DNA from: Pedococcus badiiscoriae
Lineage (GTDB): Bacteria; Actinomycetota; Actinomycetes; Actinomycetales; Dermatophilaceae
Reading direction: 5' to 3'
Length of the DNA: 64,000 nt
Assembly (NCBI RefSeq): GCF_013408925.1
Contig: NZ_JACCAB010000001.1
Coordinates: 1,798,001-1,862,000, forward strand
The position numbers and the translations under genes were made by a program. The notes beneath the pieces were generated by a model. It made no database searches, was not told the origin of the DNA, and saw only the letters and a program-made list of their open reading frames with translations. Of this stretch, positions 25,722 through 33,732 are shown piece after piece. Position 1 is the first letter of the stretch, and every line of letters starts with the position of its first letter.

Positions 25722-25985
25722 ATGTCCGGACTTGACGAGGATGCTGCCTTGGTGAAGGTGTCAGAAGGCCTCTCCGCGCGGTTTCCTGCAGTCGATCCTG
25801 CGACGGTGCGCTCTGTCGTCGCCGAGGCCCGCTCCAGCTTCGACGGACCGGTGCGCGACTACGTGCCGCTTTTGGTCGAACGCGTGAGCGCGGAGCGGCT
25901 GAGGGCGCTCGAGTCCGCATCGTCGAGCCCGGGAGGTCCCGGCGCGACGGTGGGTGACGGGGCGTCAAGGACCAGCCGAAGCTAG
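25722..25985 (+). CDS. Three-helix-bundle dimerisation domain protein, copy 1
   Basis: An 87-aa all-helical protein: MSGLDEDAALVKVSEGLSAR, then FPAVDPATVRSVVAEA, then GPVRDYVPLLVERVSAERL. This is the small actinobacterial three-helix-bundle family; its role is unknown. AGGAGGA lies upstream, at longer than usual spacing (about 12 bases). A near-identical copy including the upstream region is at 60368-60580, and a decayed one near 52307. Its TAG stop shares the CTAG palindrome with the stop of the convergent copper enzyme. Confidence 0.75.
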   Translation: MSGLDEDAALVKVSEGLSARFPAVDPATVRSVVAEARSSFDGPVRDYVPLLVERVSAERLRALESASSSPGGPGATVGDGASRTSRS

Positions 25986-28900
25986 TTGTCATCCCCCTGA
26001 GGTGAGGTCGTCTTGCCCGCCCTCTTGCTTGCCGTCTTGCTCGCGGTCTTGCTCGTCGTCTTGCTGGTTCGCTTGCGAGGCGGCTTGAGTGGGGGCAGTC
26101 CGGGGATGTCGAAGACGGGACGGTGCTCGTGACCGCCGCCCATGTGCATGACGCCGCCGTGTCCAGGCTTCGGCGGGGGCGCCGGGGCCCGGTCGAGGTG
26201 GACCCAGAGTGCGACGGAGGGAATGTCGCAGTCGTCGACGACGAAGAGCATGTACCAGCCGGGCGGGGCCAGGTTGGGGTTGTCGGTGACCTCGACGGTG
26301 ATGGTGCACGCGTCGCGGCAGACGATGGGCAGGTCGACCAGCCGCTGGCTGGTGTCGTTCGAGTGGGTGGTTGCCATCGGGCGGACCAGCTGGGCCCATT
26401 TCAGGGTCATCGCCGAGGGTGTGCTCACCTCCACCGTGCTGCCGTACAGCCACTCCGTGGGTGCTGAGTCGAGCAGGGGCCGCGGACCGCGGAACAGGTA
26501 GGGCGGGTGGTACAGCTCGAGGCGCAGCTCGTCGTCGCCGCGGTCGGGGTTGGACCCTGCCGTGACCACGCGTCCGTCGGGCAGCAGGAGCGCGACCGAG
26601 TGATAGAGCCGGGAGACCGTCGCTTCGGCCACGGACCGCATCGTGTTGGTGGCCGGGTCGTAGATCTCGGCGAGGTGAACGGCGTCGGCGCGGGTCTCAC
26701 CGTGCAGGCCGCCTCCGGTGACGAGGACCGTCCGGTCCGGAAGGATCACGGAGTTGCACAGCCCGCGCGCCCGGGCGAGGTCGGGTCCGGGGTGGAAGGT
26801 GGCACCCGCGGGGCCAGCGGACAGGTCGATGATGTCGGTGCGTTTGGTGGCCGAGGGGGCACCGCCGCCGCCGATGACCATCACCTTCTGGTCCTGGGCC
26901 GGGGGCAGCAGGATGCTGTTGCCCTGGTCCCGCCTGGCCTTGTCACGCAGGCCCGTCACGGTCTGCTCGGCGCCGGTGAACGGGTCGATCGTCCGCCCGT
27001 CGATCGTGGCGTTGCCGAGCTGCTCGCCGGTGTAGAAGAGCCTGCCGTCCTTGAGCAGCAGCAGGTGCGGATACAACGGGAGGTTGGTGGTGTTCGGCAG
27101 CGGTCGCCATCCGATCGCGGGGTCGAAGACCTCGTTGGGAGCCGGTATGCCGGAGCCGACGACGGCGCGGCCATCGCCCATGGTGACGAGCGTGGGATAC
27201 CAGCGGTGGGCGTCCATGTCGTCGACCCGGATCCACTGGCGCAGGGTGGGGTCGAACAGGTAGGTGGCCTGGGAACCGACGAAGTCGTCGTACTTGTCCG
27301 TGCCACCCGCCACGAGGACCTTGCCGTCGGCCAGCACGGTCTGGCTGGCGCAGAACACGTCGAAGGGGCACCCGGGGTCGTAGAACGTGCCCTCCTGGTA
27401 GTCCCACACCACGCTGCGCACCAGGTGCGCGTTGAAGTTGGGAACGTTGTTGCCGGAGCCAGCGAAGAACAGCACCTGACCCGTGTGCATGAGGACCGCG
27501 TGGACCGCCAGGACGTGCGAGTCGACGGGCAGAAGCTCCCAGTACCCGGTGTCCGCGAGGTCGCAGACATCGATCGGCTGGGTGGCCGGCATCCCTGGCA
27601 TCCCTGGCATCCCCGGCATGCCCGGCAGCCCTGGCAGCCCCGGCAGCCCCGGCTGTCCGGGCATACCCGGCATACCGGGGACCGTGCCCGACACCGGTCC
27701 GAGCCCACCGTGCAACGGCATGTGCATCGCGCCCAGCACGACGTCCGTCGCGGGACCGCCCTCGGTAGCCCGGGCGGCGCTGCGCGCAGGGTGCCTGGGG
27801 CCCCGCCAGGGCTGGTCGGCCCGCTCGTGCCCGTGGTCACCCCCGTTGTCGTCAGTCCCATGGTGGTGACCGCTGCCGTGGGTGTGGTGGCCGCCGAGGC
27901 GCTCGCACTCCTCGCAGGGCGCGTCGACCTCGTGGCCGCAACACCTGGTGGTGCCGTGGTCGTGTCCGCAGCACCGCCCGCCGGGCTTGCGGGGCGCGTG
28001 CGCGTGGTCGTGCGGGCACTGCTTGGGGTCGCAGTCGGTGCCGTCATGGGCATGGGTGCGCTCGTGGTCGCCGTGCTCGTCTTCGTCGTCCGGTATGCCG
28101 CAACATGGGTTGTGCGGCTTGGTGTGCGTGTGCGGGTGGTCGTGAAGACCCGTGGCGCAGTCGCCGCACCGGACCAGGTCGACCCACTCCAGGTCGTTCC
28201 GCCCGTCATCCAGGGGAAGTATCCAGTCGGAAGACCAGGCCGTCTTGGGGTCGACCCACACCCAGTCACGGGCGCGGACCAGCCCGGCCAGCCCCGCCAT
28301 CATGTGCTCCTCGAGGTGGCAGTGGAACAGGAAGTCGCCCTTGACCCGCACCCGGCACGCGTCGTCCGGCGGGTCACACTGAAGGTCCTCGAGATCGCAC
28401 GGCAGCCGCAGCGCCGCGGGCACGATGGTGTCGGCGGTGAAACCTTCTGCGGGGCTGAGGCTGTGCACGTCGGCGGCGCCGCCGGCGGGCGTCGGGAGGG
28501 CCCAACGGGCCGAGTGGGGGTGGAAGTTGTGCCACACCGAACCCAGGTCGAGGCTGACGACGTGCCACCGCAGGCGCTGCCCGGTGTCCGCTTCGATGGT
28601 CGGGGTGTTGCCGACGAACGCGCGTCCGTTGAGGCAGTACGTCAAGGCGCCGCCCCCAGGGGCAAGGACGATGTGGTCGAAGTTCTGTGCCAGTGTCCAG
28701 ATGACCTTGTTGCCGGGCCGCACAGACACGGCCTGCGGGAAGAAGCTGTTGTCGCGGATGTCGACCGCCCGGTCGCCGGCGGGGGCGCCGGGGTCGACGG
28801 TGACGGTCCCGGACATGGTGGGGCCGTGGATCTTGCAGTGGTAGGCGATGACGCCCGCGGTCGAGAACACGTGCTCGAAGGTCTGCTTCGGGGTGGCGCT

Positions 28901-29575
28901 GTGCAGGACGGGGCTCTCGAACGCGTCCGCTGTCGACGGGGCCTGCATCGCGTGCAGGAAGATCGGCACGTCCAGGGCCGGGGGAGCGGTGGGGTCGCGG
29001 ACGATGAGCGCGCCGAACAGGCCTCGGTTGACGTTGGCCTGGACCCTGTGGGCGTGGTCGTGGAAAGCCCACACGCCGATGGTGGCGTCGGTGATGTCGA
29101 AGGTGTACGTCCAGCTCTGTCCCGGGAGGATCTCGTCGCTGCGCAGGCCGTGCCGAGTGCCGATCCCGAACGGCCACGCCCCGTCGGCGTCGATGCCGTA
29201 CTTCACCCCGTGCACGTGCAGGCTGTGGCAGTCGACGTCGCCATTCAGGACGTGGATCCGCAGTCGCTCGCCCGGCTCGGCATACAGCACTGCCCCGGGA
29301 ACCCTTCGGTACCAGGGCGGTTCGTTGACGTCTGACTCGACGAGCTTTGTGGTGCGCGGCATCGTGTAGTGGTCGTCGAGGTATTCGCGGTAGACCAGTG
29401 CGTCGACCGTCGTGGCGGCGATCTCGGTGGGCTGCACCCGGCCGGTCTCGTGGCCCATCCCGAACATCGCGTCACGCCCGTAATGGCGGCTCCCGACGAT
29501 GGGGGCGAGCGGGCTGTACCCGCCCAGCTTTTCGATCTTCAGGAAGACGTCCCGCCTGCGAAGACATTCGGACAT
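25982..29575 (-). CDS. Multicopper oxidase / copper-radical (galactose-oxidase-like) oxidase fusion with metal-binding linker
   Basis: One 1197-aa chain joins two copper enzymes. Residues 85-440 are multicopper oxidase cupredoxins with all four ligand motifs: HSLHVHG (117-123), WAFHDHAH (169-176), WHNFHPHS (348-355) and FHCHLEEHMMAGL (417-429; T1 Cys419, axial position Leu429). An extra plastocyanin-like loop AYHCKIHGPTMSG (244-256) lies inside. Residues 470-583 are a linker with 23 His and 12 Cys, followed by a Gly-Pro-Met/Leu repeat (633-662). Residues 670-1128 are kelch plus DUF1929 with the copper-radical oxidase set: Cys742, Tyr793 (RWYP), Tyr991-His992 (RLYHS) and His1071. A Lys-rich tail (KTTSKTASK) ends it. 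No N-terminal signal peptide is visible. AGGAG fixes the ATG at 29575. Confidence 0.88.
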   Translation of the reverse strand: MSECLRRRDVFLKIEKLGGYSPLAPIVGSRHYGRDAMFGMGHETGRVQPTEIAATTVDALVYREYLDDHYTMPRTTKLVESDVNEPPWYRRVPGAVLYAEPGERLRIHVLNGDVDCHSLHVHGVKYGIDADGAWPFGIGTRHGLRSDEILPGQSWTYTFDITDATIGVWAFHDHAHRVQANVNRGLFGALIVRDPTAPPALDVPIFLHAMQAPSTADAFESPVLHSATPKQTFEHVFSTAGVIAYHCKIHGPTMSGTVTVDPGAPAGDRAVDIRDNSFFPQAVSVRPGNKVIWTLAQNFDHIVLAPGGGALTYCLNGRAFVGNTPTIEADTGQRLRWHVVSLDLGSVWHNFHPHSARWALPTPAGGAADVHSLSPAEGFTADTIVPAALRLPCDLEDLQCDPPDDACRVRVKGDFLFHCHLEEHMMAGLAGLVRARDWVWVDPKTAWSSDWILPLDDGRNDLEWVDLVRCGDCATGLHDHPHTHTKPHNPCCGIPDDEDEHGDHERTHAHDGTDCDPKQCPHDHAHAPRKPGGRCCGHDHGTTRCCGHEVDAPCEECERLGGHHTHGSGHHHGTDDNGGDHGHERADQPWRGPRHPARSAARATEGGPATDVVLGAMHMPLHGGLGPVSGTVPGMPGMPGQPGLPGLPGLPGMPGMPGMPGMPATQPIDVCDLADTGYWELLPVDSHVLAVHAVLMHTGQVLFFAGSGNNVPNFNAHLVRSVVWDYQEGTFYDPGCPFDVFCASQTVLADGKVLVAGGTDKYDDFVGSQATYLFDPTLRQWIRVDDMDAHRWYPTLVTMGDGRAVVGSGIPAPNEVFDPAIGWRPLPNTTNLPLYPHLLLLKDGRLFYTGEQLGNATIDGRTIDPFTGAEQTVTGLRDKARRDQGNSILLPPAQDQKVMVIGGGGAPSATKRTDIIDLSAGPAGATFHPGPDLARARGLCNSVILPDRTVLVTGGGLHGETRADAVHLAEIYDPATNTMRSVAEATVSRLYHSVALLLPDGRVVTAGSNPDRGDDELRLELYHPPYLFRGPRPLLDSAPTEWLYGSTVEVSTPSAMTLKWAQLVRPMATTHSNDTSQRLVDLPIVCRDACTITVEVTDNPNLAPPGWYMLFVVDDCDIPSVALWVHLDRAPAPPPKPGHGGVMHMGGGHEHRPVFDIPGLPPLKPPRKRTSKTTSKTASKTASKRAGKTTSPQGDDN

Positions 29576-29740
29576 CGCGCGCTCCTGTTCCCCCGGCTCT
29601 GCCGCGGTGCCGGATGATTGCGATTGGGCGAACTTCACAGTATTCGCGCCCCGCTGGCTTCAGGATCCGCCGTTTGCCGTAGTTGGAAGATGCCTATGCG
29701 GCGCCCCCCGACCGGTGTGGTCGTGGCTGGGTGATCGATG

Positions 29741-29788
29741 GTTCCCCTTGTCCCGAACAGCTCGGGACAAGGGGAACGGATCCGTTCC
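29741..29788. terminator. Terminator hairpin overlapped by a second palindrome
   Basis: Sixteen-base perfect arms (GTTCCCCTTGTCCCGA 29741-29756, complement 29762-29777) around ACAGC. The 3' arm overlaps GGAACGGATCCGTTCC (29773-29788), a perfect 16-bp palindrome, so two mutually exclusive structures are possible. It lies between the LAFTG protein gene stop at 29885 (minus strand) and the copper enzyme start at 29575, so it can end the pilus-locus transcripts. Confidence 0.75.
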
Positions 29789-29884
29789 CTGTGGCACGCC
29801 CTCCTTGGTCCCGGTCACGACCGAGGGCACGCGGGGGAGCCCCCAGCCGGGGCCGGTGTAGATTTGCTACCAGCTGGTTCTGGC

Positions 29885-32800
29885 TCAGGAGGGGTGCCTT
29901 CCGACCTCCCTTGGCCGACGTCCGAGCCAGACGAAGAGCAAGCCCAAGAGGAGAGCAAGCAACCCGGCCAGGGCTGCTGCGTACAGCCCGGACGAGACAC
30001 CTGTGAACGCCAGGAAGCCGCCGAGGCCGGGGGTCGCGACCCTGGGCTCCGGACCCACCCGCGTCAGCGTGCGGGACGGGCGTGACACCACCGGCGAAGC
30101 GCTGGGAGTGGTGCCGCGGCTCACCGCGGTGTTGGCCACGTGGCCGGCGTTCGCATCGGCCTGCGTGATCGTGTAGGGCGCGCTCGCGCAGGTCATCGAC
30201 TCTGTCGGCTCCAAGGTGGTCCTCGGGCAGACCACGGCGATTCCCGCCTCTGCAAGCAATGCGTCACCGACATTGACTGCCCGCAACGTCACATTGCCGA
30301 TGTTGCGAAGCGTGAATGTCCACTGGATGGTGTCGCCGACATCGATGACCCGATCGGCGTTCGAGTCCTTGATGACCGAGACCTTCTTGTCCAACGAGAG
30401 GCCGGGAGCGACCAGCGAAGGCGTGGTGGTCGTGGACGGCGGGGTCACTACCGGCGCGCCGGTGGGCGGGGTCCCGGATGCCGTGGCCGAGTTGGCGACA
30501 GACCCGGCGTCGACGTCAGCCTGCGTCACGGTGTACGGCGAGCTGGCGCACACCACGGTCGCGCCCGGCGCCAGGGTGGTCGAGGGACAGGTCACCGACA
30601 CCGCCGGGCCGCCCGGCGCGGCGAGCTGATCAACGACGCTCACGTTGGTCAGTGGCGCGGTACCCGTGTTCTTCACGGTGAAGGAGAACGCGATCACGTC
30701 CCCCACGCCCGCCTTGCCGTCGTTGTTGGCGTCAGTGGTCAGCGCGGCGGACTTCAGTAGCGAAAGCCCTGCGATGAGAGGCGTATTCGTAAAAGTACAA
30801 ACCACGTTGGAGCCGGAGTTCGTGGTGCTGGGCATCAGGACCGGTCCTGTTGTCCCGGTCCCTGAGGCCACGACTGCGTTGCCATTCAGGGTGTCGACGC
30901 ACTGGTACTGGGAGGCGTAACCAGCAAGGTCGGCGCCATCCGCGCCCTGCTCGGTGATGGTGTAGGTGCGACCGGGGATGACGAGGATCGGCCCGACCAC
31001 TTCGCTGGGCGCGGTCTGCACACCCCCGGTGCTCCCTGAGGTGACCGCCGTGTTGTTGGCACTGATGCCGTTGCCGGTGATCGCGAGGCCGAACTGGTCA
31101 CCAGCATTGGCACGGCCGGCTATGTTCTTCTGCAGGGACAGAGAGTTCGGGGAGGCGCACGACCCCAGATCGGCAGCATCCGCATTCGCGGTGCCATCCG
31201 GGTTCAACAGGGGCATGGTGGCGATGATCGCACCCGTTGCCGGGTCGATCTTCCTGATCTCGCGAGCAAAGTTGGGCCCGGAGTTGGCCTCGGTGTAGAG
31301 GAACCCATCGGCGCCGAAGGCAACGCCGTTGACGGCGACGGTGTAGGGCTGCAGCTTCGCGATGAGCTGACCCGTGACCGTGGCACCGCTGGAGATCAGC
31401 GGCGGCTGGAAGTCGACGAGCCGGTTGTTGACCGCCGTGCCATCGCCCGCGCTCATCACGACAAACATGCGACCGCTGCTGTCGAACGCAAGGTCGCCGT
31501 TCGTCGTGGCGGTGTTGGGGAACGCGGTACGGAACTGGAGACCCAGGCTGGTGTTGGTCGTCGTGTTGAACGCGTAGAACTCGAAGGTGTTCAGCGTCTG
31601 GTTGAACGCCCCCACCCAATAGATTCCGGTGGTCGGGTCGACTCCCCCCATGACGACGTTCGGGTCAGCAGCGCTGACGGCGATGGTGCCTACTGTCTGG
31701 ATCGTCCCAGTGGCCGGCGTGAACCTGTACACGTTGACGAGGCTCTGACCGCCCACGGTCGTGTAGTGCTGTTGCGTCACGTAGACCGCGGAGCCGCCGG
31801 GCGTCAGACCCAGCGCATTGAGGTCCGTGTTGGGGATGGACGTCCCGAAGTTGGTCACCACGGTCGACTGGCCCGTGGCGGTGTTGACTGCCAACAGCTC
31901 GTGGGTACCACCCTGGTTCAGGGCATAGGTGGTCCCCGGGGTGCAGCTGATGCTTGTGGGGGCAGTGCTGATGGCGAGGGGGTAGTCCTCGACCTCGCCG
32001 GCGTCTGAGGCGCCGATCGGGGACTGCGTCTGCGTGGCGTTGTAGCCGACCCGGAACCGGGCGTAGGTGTTGCCCGTAGTCAGCCCGCTGATGCCGGACC
32101 AGGTCAGCGTCGCACTCGTGGCACCGGCAAGGAACGTCGCGCACGCCCGTTCTGAAGGGTTGTCGAAGATCCCGTTCTTGTTGAAGTCGATCCACCCGCA
32201 GACTGTGCCCGCCTTGCTGGCACCCCTGATCGCCACCGTCGTGGAGTAGCTGGTCGTTGCGGAGGTGATGGGTCCCAGGGTCACGCCGTCGTCCCCGACG
32301 TCGGTCAGCGCGGAGGCGCCGGCGTTGGGCGAGCTGGTGCCGTTCGCCACCGTCGAGCTGTCTTCTGTGACGGTCGATCCGAGGGTGACATCGGACAGCA
32401 CAGCGCGGGCGGCCTTACCCTGGTCGTAGGACGCCGGAGCGTCACCGAAGTCCTCGGGAACGGTGACGGCGATCGAGAAGCCATCCTGGTTCGGGGTCGC
32501 CCCGCCGGAGGCGCTGTTGTGGGTGTCGGGCGGAATGCTGGCCGTGGTCTGGGTGAACAAGGCACTGACGCTGAAGGTGACCGAGGTGACGGTCCCGTTG
32601 ACGCGCACCGACCCGCACTCGGCCGTGGCACTGGCGGACGGCAGAGGAATCGATGGGCTGTCGGACTGTGCCCTCGTCTCGCAGCGGTAGCTCGTGCTGT
32701 TGTTGTTGGCCGTGATCTGGCTGCCGGAGACTGCGAGATTTCCCCCGCTGAGGTCTGTCAGGGTCACTCCGGGCGTCGTGAGCGTGAGGATGTCGTGCAG

Positions 32801-33292
32801 CTGGGACATGGCAGTCACGTTGTTGCTCTTGTCCCACGAGTGCACCTCGCCACCCATCCCGGCCAGCGAGAGGATGGGGTTGCGCACCGGCTGGCTGAAG
32901 TTGATCGTCACCGTGCCGAGCCCAGAGCACGTGCCCCCCGACGCGCAGTTGTTGGTCGCGTTCGTGAGCATGTCCACGGCCGGCGTCGTCGATGCCAGAC
33001 CTGGGGTGAAGTCGCTGGCGACATATCCGCGTGCGCCCAGGGTGCTCCCCCCGACGACCGAGGTCAGGCCCGTCGCCGACACGGAGGCGGTCAGCCCCGA
33101 ACCCGGCATGGTCAGGGTGCCGACGCCACCGGAGATGGCCGGTGGAGTGATGGTCGCCTGATAGGCCGAGGCCGGCGTGGCGACTGCGATCGCCAGCGTC
33201 GCGAGGTACACGAGGACGGCGAGGATTGAGATGCCTTTGCGGCTGGGCGACCGCCCGTCCAAACATTGGGTCGCCGATGACCGCCCGCTGTA
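29885..33292 (-). CDS. Large LAFTG-anchored surface protein with GEVED, propeller and DUF11 domains
   Basis: Sortase-anchored cell-surface protein of about 1135 aa. Order: signal peptide (KGISILAVLVYLATLAIAVATPASA), a beta-sandwich region, a GEVED-type domain (CGWIDFNKNGIFDN ... ASDAGEVEDYPLA), a beta-propeller-like region with DPTTGIYWVG and DPATGAIIATM, a prealbumin-like domain, two DUF11 repeats (VIAFSFTVKNTGTAPLTNVS, IQWTFTLRNIGNVTLRAVN), then LAFTG, a hydrophobic stretch and RRPRE. LAxTG is the class E/F-type sorting signal rather than LPxTG. The start is uncertain: a TTG at 33292 has GGAGG eight bases upstream, while the frame is open to a GTG at 33421. Confidence 0.8.
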   Translation of the reverse strand, partial: YSGRSSATQCLDGRSPSRKGISILAVLVYLATLAIAVATPASAYQATITPPAISGGVGTLTMPGSGLTASVSATGLTSVVGGSTLGARGYVASDFTPGLASTTPAVDMLTNATNNCASGGTCSGLGTVTINFSQPVRNPILSLAGMGGEVHSWDKSNNVTAMSQLHDILTLTTPGVTLTDLSGGNLAVSGSQITANNNSTSYRCETRAQSDSPSIPLPSASATAECGSVRVNGTVTSVTFSVSALFTQTTASIPPDTHNSASGGATPNQDGFSIAVTVPEDFGDAPASYDQGKAARAVLSDVTLGSTVTEDSSTVANGTSSPNAGASALTDVGDDGVTLGPITSATTSYSTTVAIRGASKAGTVCGWIDFNKNGIFDNPSERACATFLAGATSATLTWSGISGLTTGNTYARFRVGYNATQTQSPIGASDAGEVEDYPLAISTAPTSISCTPGTTYALNQGGTHELLAVNTATGQSTVVTNFGTSIPNTDLNALGLTPGGSAVYVTQQHYTTVGGQSLVNVYRFTPATGTIQTVGTIAVSAADPNVVMGGVDPTTGIYWVGAFNQTLNTFEFYAFNTTTNTSLGLQFRTAFPNTATTNGDLAFDSSGRMFVVMSAGDGTAVNNRLVDFQPPLISSGATVTGQLIAKLQPYTVAVNGVAFGADGFLYTEANSGPNFAREIRKIDPATGAIIATMPLLNPDGTANADAADLGSCASPNSLSLQKNIAGRANAGDQFGLAITGNGISANNTAVTSGSTGGVQTAPSEVVGPILVIPGRTYTITEQGADGADLAGYASQYQCVDTLNGNAVVASGTGTTGPVLMPSTTNSGSNVVCTFTNTPLIAGLSLLKSAALTTDANNDGKAGVGDVIAFSFTVKNTGTAPLTNVSVVDQLAAPGGPAVSVTCPSTTLAPGATVVCASSPYTVTQADVDAGSVANSATASGTPPTGAPVVTPPSTTTTPSLVAPGLSLDKKVSVIKDSNADRVIDVGDTIQWTFTLRNIGNVTLRAVNVGDALLAEAGIAVVCPRTTLEPTESMTCASAPYTITQADANAGHVANTAVSRGTTPSASPVVSRPSRTLTRVGPEPRVATPGLGGFLAFTGVSSGLYAAALAGLLALLLGLLFVWLGRRPREVGRHPS

Positions 33293-33500
33293 CAAGACCA
33301 AGACCTCCGTGTGACCGCCTTCGGGCGCGACCAAGCCATCGAAGGTCGTCTGCCCACCGTGGTAGACGCGTGATCGTTCAAAGAGTGACGCCAACGCCCG
33401 AGAAACCTTCGGCGAACTCACTGTTCGCGACGTTCGTCATGGTTCGCGGACCTTTTGATGACGGGCAGACGCCTCGCCACCTGGAGCGTTCAGGACGCGG

Positions 33501-33722
33501 TCAGACCAAGTTGGGCGTCTCGTCCCGGACCTTGCTTGCCCGTTCCTGTTCCACCAATCGCTGAGAGGCCGCATACACGGCACACAGTGCGTCGAGGAGG
33601 CGGATGGGATCACCGCCTTGGACGCGGCCCTCGCTCTCCGTGCCCAACTGCTGGAGCCGCTCGACGGCGACGGCTAGGTCGTCGAGGTAGTCGGCCGGCA
33701 CAACAACGCTGTCGTGAAGCAT
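33501..33722 (-). CDS. Small hypothetical protein after the sigma factor
   Basis: A 73-aa acidic, mostly helical protein (MLHDSVVVPADYLDDLAVAV...). GAGGAGG stands five bases before the ATG at 33722, one of the best ribosome binding sites in the region, and it starts about 10 bp after the sigma-factor stop, so it is probably co-transcribed. No motif or membrane segment is recognisable. Confidence 0.6.
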   Translation of the reverse strand: MLHDSVVVPADYLDDLAVAVERLQQLGTESEGRVQGGDPIRLLDALCAVYAASQRLVEQERASKVRDETPNLV

Positions 33723-33732
33723 AGGAACCTCC

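Noticed and set aside
25965..25985. GTCAAGGACCAGCCGAAG resembles the IS481 end repeat found at 49.86-49.95 kb
   Set aside because: A single imperfect copy inside the end of an intact small gene; no transposase or second copy nearby.
26507..29335. A 942-codon open frame antisense to the copper enzyme
   Set aside because: It is a high-GC shadow: Val/Gly/Arg/Asp-rich, no domains, and every known motif lies on the minus strand.
33292..33421. Riboswitch in the leader of the LAFTG protein gene
   Set aside because: The region is structured-looking, but I could not match it to c-di-GMP or any other aptamer consensus.
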